From Chlorobiota bacterium (lineage in GTDB: Bacteria > Bacteroidota > Ignavibacteria > Ignavibacteriales > Melioribacteraceae), in the NCBI GenBank assembly GCA_013151245.1, contig JAADIR010000011.1, forward strand, positions 1 through 38,581: DNA of 38,581 nt, given 5' to 3'. Position numbers and translations under genes: made by a program. Positions 9,574-18,244 of this stretch are shown here, piece by piece. Positions within the stretch are counted from its first letter, which is position 1; each line of letters begins with the position of its first letter. The notes under the pieces were generated by a model that was not told where the DNA came from, did no database searches, and saw nothing but the letters and a program-made list of their open reading frames with translations.

Positions 9574-9648
9574 TTTCCCTCCGGAAGATTAGCGTAAAAA
9601 AAACGATCCGCAAACGCTAACGTTGCGTTCCGGTTAATAATAAACAAT

Positions 9649-11382
9649 TTAAGATGAACTTGCAGACCCCCGCAAATCCGAATTATCCTTCATTGAAGTT
9701 TTTATGAATTTCATAAATCCTTCGACGGCTACCCAAAGCATTGATATTATAATAATCAAATTAATAACTTGAAGTAAAATATTATTTGCGGCTCCAAAGT
9801 GAATTTGATTTTCAACCGCCGCCCAAAACGAGACGACGAGCATAAAAACCGCAGGCGCTGCGCTAATCAACCATCCCCATTTTACTCTTCCCTTTAGATA
9901 AACCGTAACGACAATCAAAGCGAGAGCCGCCAGCGTTTGATTAGTCGCTCCGAACAAAGGCCACAAAGCCAGAGCGCCTTTTCCGTTTGCGCCGGATGAA
10001 AAAATAAGAACCATCGCAGCTAATACGACAAAGCCGGTTGAAACATACTTGTTTCTGAAAGTTTTCGGAAAAGTTTCGGTAATAAGATATCTTTGAATAC
10101 GCGTTGCGGTATCGAGCGTCGTTCCGGCAAAGGATGCGACGAACACGCCCATTATTGCAACGCCGATGGTTTTCGGAATTCCGAGAGCTCCAAGCATATT
10201 AGCGGAACCGACGACAAATGCGCCGACTTTTGAACCTAAACCCTTCGCAGCCGCCCATGATGCGTAGTGGTGCGTCCAAGCTTCAGTTCCCAATAATGTA
10301 TGTCCGCCTACCGTTAAACCCATTCCGATTCCGGCGGTAGTTGCAATAATTACCAAAGTAGCGAGAGCGCCTTCCATCAACATTGAGCCGTATCCGACAA
10401 AAAGAGAATCGGATTCCTTGCGAACTTGTTTCGAAGAAGTTCCCGAAGAAACCAAAGCGTGAAATCCGGAAATAGCGCCGCAAGCAATTGTTATGAACAA
10501 GAAGGGCCAGAGCGGCGGCGTTCCGGTCGGATGCATTTGAACGGCGGGAGCGACGATATGAAGATTTCCGCTCAGAGCCGCAAATATTACTCCCAACACA
10601 AGCGCAGTCATTGCAATAATTAACTCGTGCGAATTAATATAATCGCGGGGCTGCAAAAGTTTGGTAACCGGCAGCACTGAAGCAATGAACGCATAAATTA
10701 AAAGAATAATCGACCAGAGCGCGATTGAAGATAATCCGAACATTGACGGCAATGAAATCGGAAGATAAACTCCCGCCACAACTGTGATATACATTGCAAC
10801 AACGGCGATGATTGACCATTTCAAAAGATTAGCGCCTTTGTTGTAAACCAAATAACCGAGATACATTGCAATGGGAATTTCCATCCAAACGGGAAACACC
10901 GCCGCCGGATACATTTGGAAAATAACGGCGATTACCAAACCGAAAATTGCAACGATAATCCATAATTCAAGGAATACTATAAAAAAGAAAAAGTATTTTG
11001 TTCGAGCGTTAATATATTTGGAGGTATATTCCGAAATAGATTTCCCCTCGTTTCTCATAGAAATTATCAGCGAACCGAAATCATGCGCCGCGCCCATTGC
11101 AATTGAACCGACAAACACCCAAATCAGAGCCGGAGCCCAGCCCCATATAACGGCAATTGCCGGACCTACAATGGGACCGGTTCCCGCAATTGAAGCAAAG
11201 TGGTGACCGAAAATCACTTCTTTTTTCGTCGGCACAAAATCCACGTCGTCTTCAAATTCAACCGACGGAACTTTATTCTTGTCATTTAAAGCGAATATCT
11301 TATTACCGATAAATTTACCGTAAACCTGATACATAATCACGTATCCGAGGAAGGTTAAAACCATTATTAATAAAGCTTCCAT
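9649..11382 (-). CDS. cstA: Carbon starvation protein CstA family transporter
   Basis: 'GHHFASIAGTGPIVGPAIAVIWGWAPALIWV', 'GAISGFHALVSSGTSSKQV', 'FAGTTLDTATRIQRY'. Confidence 0.95.
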   Translation of the reverse strand: MEALLIMVLTFLGYVIMYQVYGKFIGNKIFALNDKNKVPSVEFEDDVDFVPTKKEVIFGHHFASIAGTGPIVGPAIAVIWGWAPALIWVFVGSIAMGAAHDFGSLIISMRNEGKSISEYTSKYINARTKYFFFFIVFLELWIIVAIFGLVIAVIFQMYPAAVFPVWMEIPIAMYLGYLVYNKGANLLKWSIIAVVAMYITVVAGVYLPISLPSMFGLSSIALWSIILLIYAFIASVLPVTKLLQPRDYINSHELIIAMTALVLGVIFAALSGNLHIVAPAVQMHPTGTPPLWPFLFITIACGAISGFHALVSSGTSSKQVRKESDSLFVGYGSMLMEGALATLVIIATTAGIGMGLTVGGHTLLGTEAWTHHYASWAAAKGLGSKVGAFVVGSANMLGALGIPKTIGVAIMGVFVASFAGTTLDTATRIQRYLITETFPKTFRNKYVSTGFVVLAAMVLIFSSGANGKGALALWPLFGATNQTLAALALIVVTVYLKGRVKWGWLISAAPAVFMLVVSFWAAVENQIHFGAANNILLQVINLIIIISMLWVAVEGFMKFIKTSMKDNSDLRGSASSS

Positions 11383-11670
11383 AACAAAACCTTAAGATTT
11401 AGTTAATAGAATAATTATTTCAATGTTTATAATATTGAAGGAGGAAATCTGCGGGATTTTTTTTTGAAATAATTTTTTGAATACAGAAATTGTAATGAAT
11501 TGATGAATAATTACACGAAGGCAAGTAATTCTATTTGATAGGTTAAAAAGTATATCCATAACGCAACATATAAAAATATTTTTTTAAATTAAAATTTTCA
11601 AGCCCTTGCGAAAAACCCTTTTGAAAATTGAAGAACGGAAATTACGAAAAGGGATACATCTTTAATTTTT

Positions 11671-11966
11671 TTAATCTCTGTTTTTACGCGCGCCGTTATT
11701 AACAAAAACATCCAACCGTAATACTTCCCTTTTCTTAAAACAAATTCGCACAATCAGAAGAATTGCAAACACAACGCTTGTTATTGCGCTCGCAACAATA
11801 GCGATCATAATCATTATTTTGCATTTGATTGCCGTTTCGGGGCTTGCGCCGCCGAGTAGAACGCCGGTCATCGGCGACTATTCCCATTGTCGTCATCGCT
11901 GCGAGAGCGGGCTGTAGCGCAATAAAATAAGGAAGCAGCGCTTCGTATTGCAAAGAAGCCCTCTCG
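11671..11966 (-). pseudogene. Degenerate partial second copy of fetB-like permease gene
   Basis: Two frames give 'QYEALLPYFIALQPALAAMTTMGIVA' and 'MTGVLLGGASPETAIKCKIMIMIAIVASAITSVVF', matching the 6165-7016 product; frameshift/deletion near 11870 and an internal deletion removing 'RDSVR'; 5' half absent. Confidence 0.85.
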
Positions 11967-12315
11967 ATAAGACGTAAGAGGGGGGAGGTAAGAAACGTGG
12001 AAAGGGAAAAGGATAAAAGGGAAATGATTGCAGTCTTAAGAATAAATAGATTTAGCATTAAAAATATTATCGGTTTTTAAGATAAAACAACCGAACAAAC
12101 TTCTGACTAATGAACAAGTTATTGAATATCTTTCATTATAGCTTTATAAAATAACCTTCGTTGTGCTCTATAAATCAGACAATTATGATGTGTAGCGGCA
12201 ATTTCTCCCTTTTCTAAAATCCTTCCCCTTATTTTACAATAAGTTACAGCTTTTAAGTGTTAAACTCAGGAAAATAATCGCGGATAATTATTCTTTTGCG
12301 TTCAATGTTTATTTT

Positions 12316-12360
12316 CTTTGCGCCCTTTGCGTGAAACTGTTTCTCGCAAGGCGCGCAAAG
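12316..12360. repeat. Palindromic element CTTTGCGCCCTTTGCG...CGCAAGGCGCGCAAAG
   Basis: Arms 12316-12331 and 12345-12360 are complementary at 14 of 16 positions. Confidence 0.6.
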
Positions 12361-12423
12361 TTTTATAGCTTGACAATTTTGTTAGAAATATAATTTTTAT
12401 TGAAATTATTTTAGACGGCAGTA

Positions 12424-13041
12424 TCAATTCAAAACAACGCTTACCGCAAACAGAAGCTGGGCGGCGTAATAAGTCGGGAGAATAATTAATTGCGCAAACT
12501 TGAATTTTTTAACGAACTTATTCCACGCAAGAACCGAATCGGAAATTGTGAAAAGAATTGCGGCTAAAAAGATTATCGGGGAATTATCATTGCCGGATGT
12601 GAAAAATAAATTAGCCGCGCTCCAAAGCATAAGGGAAATCACGGTTACGTAAACGGCAATAGGAATAACCATTTTTGATTTCAAGGATTTTTTAATAATC
12701 AAAAAATAGCTTCCGGTCAAAAGAAAAATAGGAACGGCGCTCAAAAAAATGAAATTTTCCGTTTCGTTTAAGAACGCGATAAAATAAAAAACGTGCGAAA
12801 CCAAAAACGCCGCAACGCCGTATAAAAATCTTTTTTCGGAAAGCAAAAACAAATCGCCCGCCAAAGAAAAGAAAAGCGCCGCCATTATAAAAAATCTGTA
12901 ATCTGAATTAAAATCAAAAATCAATAAAAACAAAAGAAGAGAGAAGACCGGAATCCCTTTTGTTATTTTGTAAAGAACGGCGGCGCCGGTTTGAGCGGCA
13001 TAAACCGCGATTGCGGAGAGAATTATGTAAATAAAAATCAT
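12424..13041 (-). CDS. YhhN family (lysoplasmalogenase-like) membrane protein
   Basis: 'FFSLAGDLFLL', 'FLVSHVFYFIAF', 'AAILFTISDSVLAWNKF', 'ILPTYYAAQLL' match the YhhN pattern. Confidence 0.85.
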   Translation of the reverse strand: MIFIYIILSAIAVYAAQTGAAVLYKITKGIPVFSLLLFLLIFDFNSDYRFFIMAALFFSLAGDLFLLSEKRFLYGVAAFLVSHVFYFIAFLNETENFIFLSAVPIFLLTGSYFLIIKKSLKSKMVIPIAVYVTVISLMLWSAANLFFTSGNDNSPIIFLAAILFTISDSVLAWNKFVKKFKFAQLIILPTYYAAQLLFAVSVVLN

Positions 13042-15596
13042 TGTCCCAAATACTTCACTAAAACTAATGTAATGTCGTCGCTCTGCTGATCCGATTGGCG
13101 AAAGTCGTAAAGCGCGTCGAGGATTTTTTGATTTATTATCTCGACGTTCTTCTCTTTGTTTTCTTTCAATATTGTTTTCAAAGGTTCAACGCCGAATAAC
13201 TCGCCGTTCGGCGAAATGTCTTCGGTAATGCCGTCGGAATAGAAAGCGAATAAATTGTCGGAATCCAGCGGAATTTCAATCTGTTCCAGAGTCGAATCAA
13301 AAACTTTTCCACGCTCAAGCCCAACGCCCAAACCTTTCGGCACAAATGTTTCGGCGCGATTGCCGGATATCTGGATTAACGGCGTATGCCCGGCGCGGCA
13401 AAAGAGGAGCGTGCGTTTCGTTAGATCGAAAAGTCCCACCGAAACGGTGATGAACCAGTTCCTTTCAATTTCGCTGAAGATTTTTTTGTTTACCTCAATC
13501 AAAACTTCGCGCGGGTCGGCGGCTTTTTCGGCGAAGAGGCGCATCATTGTCTGCAGCTTTGTCATATAGTAAGACGCCGCAAGCCCTTTGCCCGAAACGT
13601 CTCCGACGATTACGAAAAATTTATCGTCCGCAATTTTTATAATGTCGTAATAATCGCCTCCAACTTGGAGAGCCGGAATCATCGTTCCGGAAATTTCCAT
13701 TTGCGGAAAAATCGGAATTTCTTTCGGGAGAAGACTGCGCTGAATTTTTTTCGCGTTCTCAAGGTCTCTGTCCATTTTTACTTTTTCCGATTCCGATTCG
13801 TACAAACGGGCGTTTTCTATTGAAACCGCTATCTGATTTGCCACCGCCGACAAAAGCTCCAAATCCTTTCCGGCAAATTGCGACCCGGAATGTTTCAACC
13901 CGAATAAAACAAGTCCGATAACTTTTGATTTAATTAAAAGAGGAATGATTGTGAAAATCTCTTGTTTCTTTAGTTCGCCCGATATGGCGGGAAAAACCGT
14001 TTCGAAATCGTTTTGGTCGATAGCCGGAAGTTGTTTCAGTTTTTTCTTCTTATCGACAAAACGGAGTATTCTCATCTGATAATTTTTGAAGGATAATTTT
14101 TCGCCGTTGTAGCCGACGGAAAAATATGATCTGCATTCATTGCTGTTGCCGCTGCGGAGAACAAGTCCGGCTTTCTGAAGTCTCAGCGAATCGATGAATA
14201 TTTTTTTAATCGAATCGAGAATCGGATCGAGTTTTACTATTGTCGATACGTCGCGGCTGAATTTCACAAGAACTTCCTGAAAGGCAAACTGTTCGGGGTA
14301 AAACCTGCGCGTAAGGAGATCCTGAAATTTATCTTTTGTCGATTGAAAGACGAGCGCAAAACCGATAAAAATAATCGCCGCGAAAATTCCCTGATAATCG
14401 GAGCTGATTGCCTGACTGATTGACTGACCTAAAAAATAGATCAGAAAAAAATAAATTCCGGCAATTGAAAGAGTCGCCGTTCCATAGATAATTGTATTTT
14501 TGAAAACGTCGCTAACGTCCATCAGCGAATATTTAAATACCGAATAACCGAACGAAATAGGAACAAAAGTAATTAAAACAATCGGCAAAAAATATTCGGG
14601 CGAATTGAAAATTGCCGCGCGCGGAAGCGTGTTGGCGACAATCAGAAAATAAGCCAGCGCGCCCAAACCGAGCATATACCCAACGAGAATAATAAAAATT
14701 GAATTTCTTTCGCGCTTGGTTTTTAATTTGCTGTAACTTTTAAACAATGCAATTATGCCGGTAATGTTTCCGGCAATTCCCAAAACGCTCATAACGGAGA
14801 GCAGCAACATCTTTTCATAAGTAAATGATTTTGCATCCCAAGCTTCAAAAAGGAGCGACAAAAGAAATAAAACCGTTGGAATTGCATAAAGAATTTTTAT
14901 CGTCCATTTGCGCGTAATGATTTTTCTTTCGAGCGGAAAAACCCAAAAGAAGTGGACGACAACGAAGGGCAAAAACGCAAAGCCGAAAAGTCTTAAAAGA
15001 ATAAGGAAATTCAGAATCGAATCCGGAATGTAATCGAGCTTCATAAAATCAATTGTATTGAACGGCAGCGATGTGTTAGTGAAAATCAACATCACGCCAA
15101 TAAAAAAGAAAAGCCGCTGCGTTCTTCCGTAAGGGTTTGCCGCAATAACCATTGTCGCTATTATCATCCAAATAAACGCAAACAAAGCAAACGCCAATCT
15201 GGTAATGTTAATCAGTTTCTTTACTTCCACTTTTGTTTCAATCGTTTGTCCGTTCCGCTCAATTGTATAAACGGCTGAATCTCCGGCGGCTACTTGATCG
15301 AGCACATAGGTTGCAACATAAGTGTTTTTTACGGGAACGCCGTTTATCGCCACAAGTTTATCGCCGTCCCTAACTCCGGCGTTCCAGGTAACTCCTTCGA
15401 ATTTGACAAAGTCGAAATATACTTCAAGAGTGTCGGGCGCAATTCTTTTTGGAATCCACAAGCATTCGTCGTTTGACGTAGGGAGGATTTCCACCAAACT
15501 ATAAATTATTCCCAAACCCAAAATGATTGAGAGAAGAGAAATAAAAAGGAAAATCCTTTTAATGTTTTGTTCTATGTAGAATTTAATTTTTTTCAC
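13038..15596 (-). CDS. SpoIIE-family PP2C phosphatase with N-terminal TM, PDZ-like domain, multi-TM sensor region and GAF domain
   Basis: 'WNAGVRDGDKLVAINGVPV' (PDZ), several TM helices, 'IPLLIKSKVIGLVLFGL...AVANQIAVSIENARLYE' (GAF), 'QVGGDYYDIIKI...VGDVSGKGLAASYYM...YSDGITE...QSDDITLVLV' (SpoIIE). Confidence 0.92.
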   Translation of the reverse strand: MKKIKFYIEQNIKRIFLFISLLSIILGLGIIYSLVEILPTSNDECLWIPKRIAPDTLEVYFDFVKFEGVTWNAGVRDGDKLVAINGVPVKNTYVATYVLDQVAAGDSAVYTIERNGQTIETKVEVKKLINITRLAFALFAFIWMIIATMVIAANPYGRTQRLFFFIGVMLIFTNTSLPFNTIDFMKLDYIPDSILNFLILLRLFGFAFLPFVVVHFFWVFPLERKIITRKWTIKILYAIPTVLFLLSLLFEAWDAKSFTYEKMLLLSVMSVLGIAGNITGIIALFKSYSKLKTKRERNSIFIILVGYMLGLGALAYFLIVANTLPRAAIFNSPEYFLPIVLITFVPISFGYSVFKYSLMDVSDVFKNTIIYGTATLSIAGIYFFLIYFLGQSISQAISSDYQGIFAAIIFIGFALVFQSTKDKFQDLLTRRFYPEQFAFQEVLVKFSRDVSTIVKLDPILDSIKKIFIDSLRLQKAGLVLRSGNSNECRSYFSVGYNGEKLSFKNYQMRILRFVDKKKKLKQLPAIDQNDFETVFPAISGELKKQEIFTIIPLLIKSKVIGLVLFGLKHSGSQFAGKDLELLSAVANQIAVSIENARLYESESEKVKMDRDLENAKKIQRSLLPKEIPIFPQMEISGTMIPALQVGGDYYDIIKIADDKFFVIVGDVSGKGLAASYYMTKLQTMMRLFAEKAADPREVLIEVNKKIFSEIERNWFITVSVGLFDLTKRTLLFCRAGHTPLIQISGNRAETFVPKGLGVGLERGKVFDSTLEQIEIPLDSDNLFAFYSDGITEDISPNGELFGVEPLKTILKENKEKNVEIINQKILDALYDFRQSDQQSDDITLVLVKYLGQ

Positions 15597-15615
15597 TATT
15601 TATAATTTTTTATCA

Positions 15616-15707
15616 CGGTCATTGCCAAGGAGTCCCGATTCATCGGGACGACTGAAGTAATCTCTCATAGATTGCTTCATCCCTAAAAACCGGATTCGCA
15701 ATGACCG
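15616..15707. repeat. Nested palindromic intergenic element: outer CGGTCATTGC/GCAATGACCG with two internal hairpins
   Basis: Outer arms 15616-15625 / 15698-15707; inner GTCCCGAT/ATCGGGAC 15632-15649; inner GAAGTAATCT/AGATTGCTTC 15654-15678. Confidence 0.8.
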
Positions 15708-15759
15708 GATACTTTTATAATTATCTTCTTGTATGAGTTAAATTTCTCATGAATGTTCG

Positions 15760-17439
15760 CTATTTGATTTTCAATACAAGCGCGGTGATATCGTCGGATT
15801 GAACGGCTCCGACCGTATGTTTCATCACATCGTTCATTATTACGTTTAACAAATCGTCCGCCGTTTTATCGCAATTAGAGAGCGCAAGTTTTTCCAATCT
15901 TTCGTCGGAATATTCTTCAAAATTTACGTTCATCGCTTCGGTAATGCCGTCGGTGAACGCTACGAGAACGTCTCCGCTTTGCAGCTTAATCTCGGCGGCT
16001 TCATAAGGAATTATCGTCTGCATCACGCCGAGAATCATTCCTCCTTTTTTCAGATGTTCGATCTCTCCGTTTCTGCAGAGAAGAGGAGGATTGTGTCCGG
16101 CGTTTACATATTCAAGTTTCATCTCTTTCCGGTTGATAATGCCCCAGAAAAAAGTGATGAAGCTGCCGTCCGTTGTGTTTTCGGAGACCAAATCGTTTAT
16201 CAAGTTAGACGCTTTGTCAAGCGTAATGTTCTGTTTCCAAATTGATTTTAAGAACGCCTGAACGTTTGCCATCAGCAAAGCCGCTTGAACTCCTTTGCCC
16301 GAAACGTCGCCGATTGCAATCAATGTTCGGTCGGAATCGAGTTCTAAAATATCGTAATAATCTCCGCCGACTTGCTTTGCCGAGTTATTCACGGCGGCTA
16401 TTTTATATTCTTCATAAACGGGAATTTTATTCGGCAGCAGACTTTTTTGAATTTTCCGCGCGGTTTCAAGTTCTTTTTCCAGTTTTTCTTTTTCCAGAGC
16501 TTCTTCAAAGAGCAGAGCGTTTTCTATTGAAATTATCGCCAAACTTCCCAGCGACGAAACAAATTCGATATCCGATTTTAAGTACGGAAGTTTATTGCCG
16601 CGCGCGCCCAGCAATATCAAACCTTTTGTTTTATTTTTAATTCTCATCGGGAGAATAAGTTCAATCCCGACGTCCGCAATGCTTGGAAATATTTCCTTTA
16701 TTTCATCGCATGAAATCGGCGCGTCTATTTTTTCGAAAGGATTTTCATCCAGAAATTTCAGAACGTTTTCCTCGGGAAATTTCGAATCGAGAATTTGAGG
16801 TTTGTCCGCCGCGGCGGAAAGTATCGCATACTTCGAGACGAGCATTTGCCCGATAATTGAATAGACGAGAAGTTTGTTAACCGTGCCGACCTCAAGCGCT
16901 CCGCTGAATTCTTTGCTCAAATCGAAAAGAGCGCTGAGTCTGTTGACTTTGGAATCGAGCTCTTTGTTAATTGTTTTTATTTTTTCAACCGTTAAAGAAT
17001 TTTCGATTGCCGTTGCGCCCGTGTTTGCTATTGTTCCGATGAATTCCATATCCGATTCAGAGTAGGGCATGTTTGTTAATTTTGATCCGAGAGCGATAAT
17101 TCCAATTACGCCGTTGTGCGAAATAAGTTTTTGAGTATATACTAATTTATTATCCGCGAGAAACCTTTTCAGTCGTTCGGAAAGTTCGCCGTCGATTAAA
17201 CTTTCTTTTGGAAAATCATTTATTCTTTCGGATGGAATTCCTTTAACGAGCTTCGGTTCCAGAATTCCGTCGTTTCCTTTCATGGCAATAATTCCGCGCG
17301 TTGTAAGGAGCTTTCCGAAAAGGGTGAGTAGAATGTTATTTAACGTAAACCCTACGTCGAGACTTGAATTTATCAGGTTGCTGAAATCCACGAAAGCCGA
17401 GAAATTTCGTAAAGCCGCATTTTGGTCTGATAAATTCAT
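15760..17439 (-). CDS. SpoIIE-family PP2C phosphatase with tandem GAF-like domains (soluble)
   Basis: Two GAF-like segments, then 'QVGGDYYDILEL...IGDVSGKGVQAALLM...FTDGITEAMN...VQSDDITALVL'. Confidence 0.92.
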   Translation of the reverse strand: MNLSDQNAALRNFSAFVDFSNLINSSLDVGFTLNNILLTLFGKLLTTRGIIAMKGNDGILEPKLVKGIPSERINDFPKESLIDGELSERLKRFLADNKLVYTQKLISHNGVIGIIALGSKLTNMPYSESDMEFIGTIANTGATAIENSLTVEKIKTINKELDSKVNRLSALFDLSKEFSGALEVGTVNKLLVYSIIGQMLVSKYAILSAAADKPQILDSKFPEENVLKFLDENPFEKIDAPISCDEIKEIFPSIADVGIELILPMRIKNKTKGLILLGARGNKLPYLKSDIEFVSSLGSLAIISIENALLFEEALEKEKLEKELETARKIQKSLLPNKIPVYEEYKIAAVNNSAKQVGGDYYDILELDSDRTLIAIGDVSGKGVQAALLMANVQAFLKSIWKQNITLDKASNLINDLVSENTTDGSFITFFWGIINRKEMKLEYVNAGHNPPLLCRNGEIEHLKKGGMILGVMQTIIPYEAAEIKLQSGDVLVAFTDGITEAMNVNFEEYSDERLEKLALSNCDKTADDLLNVIMNDVMKHTVGAVQSDDITALVLKIK

Positions 17440-17441
17440 CG

Positions 17442-17873
17442 TTAAATATATTTAATGAGTTTAAGTTGATTTTGTCCGCCGGGGAGCGCGGAATATTTTA
17501 CTTTGTCCATCAATTCTTTCATCAGAAACATTCCCAATCCGCCGTGTTTTCTTTCTTTTACATATTTTTTCAAGTCCGGCGGCGGAACTGAACTCGGGTC
17601 GAAATGTATTCCGGAATCAACAATTGTGACTTCAAGTTTATCTTTGAAATATTTGACGTTAATATTTATATCCTCGGAAGGGGACGAACCGTACGCGTGT
17701 TTAATAATATTCGTACACGCTTCGTCAACCGATAAAATTATTTTATCGACTAAATCTTTTGGCAGCGACAACTCATCTGCAATGCCCGAAAGAAAGTTCC
17801 TTATTTCAATCAAATTTTCCGTGGAGCTTTTTACGGTGAGACGCCTGCTGAATATCGCTGATTTCTTATTCAA
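17442..17873 (-). CDS. RsbW-like anti-sigma factor/serine kinase (HATPase_c_2)
   Basis: 'SVDEACTNIIKHAYG' N-box, 'DSGIHFDPSSVPPPDL', 'KHGGLGMFLMKELMDKVKY'. Confidence 0.92.
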   Translation of the reverse strand: MNKKSAIFSRRLTVKSSTENLIEIRNFLSGIADELSLPKDLVDKIILSVDEACTNIIKHAYGSSPSEDININVKYFKDKLEVTIVDSGIHFDPSSVPPPDLKKYVKERKHGGLGMFLMKELMDKVKYSALPGGQNQLKLIKYI

Positions 17874-18229
17874 TTCTTTCCTTGTTCGTTAAATTTTGCG
17901 AGCGCTTCTTTTTCATCTTTAAAAAACTCGTATAACATTGGAAATCCGAGCAGATCGAAGATGTTGTAAACAGATTCGGAGAGGTTGGTGAATTTAATAT
18001 CGCCGTTATTTTCTCTCATGGTTTCCACGTATGCCATAAAAACGCCCAAGCCGGCGCTGCTTATGTATTGAAGTTCCGTGAAACTAACGACAATATTGAA
18101 TTTTCCCTCTTCTATGAATTTGTTGAAAACGTTTTCCAATTGGGGAGCCGTGTGCGCGTCAAGATAACCGCTTAAATCAATTATGTTAACTTTGCCCTCT
18201 TCCCTCGTCTGAATAGTTAATTCAGCCAT
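17870..18229 (-). CDS. STAS-domain anti-sigma factor antagonist (RsbV/SpoIIAA-like)
   Basis: 'NIIDLSGYLDAHTAPQLENVFNKFI', 'QYISSAGLGVFMAYVETM'; 4-bp overlap with the kinase gene. Confidence 0.93.
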   Translation of the reverse strand: MAELTIQTREEGKVNIIDLSGYLDAHTAPQLENVFNKFIEEGKFNIVVSFTELQYISSAGLGVFMAYVETMRENNGDIKFTNLSESVYNIFDLLGFPMLYEFFKDEKEALAKFNEQGKN

Positions 18230-18244
18230 TCAATACTCCATTAT

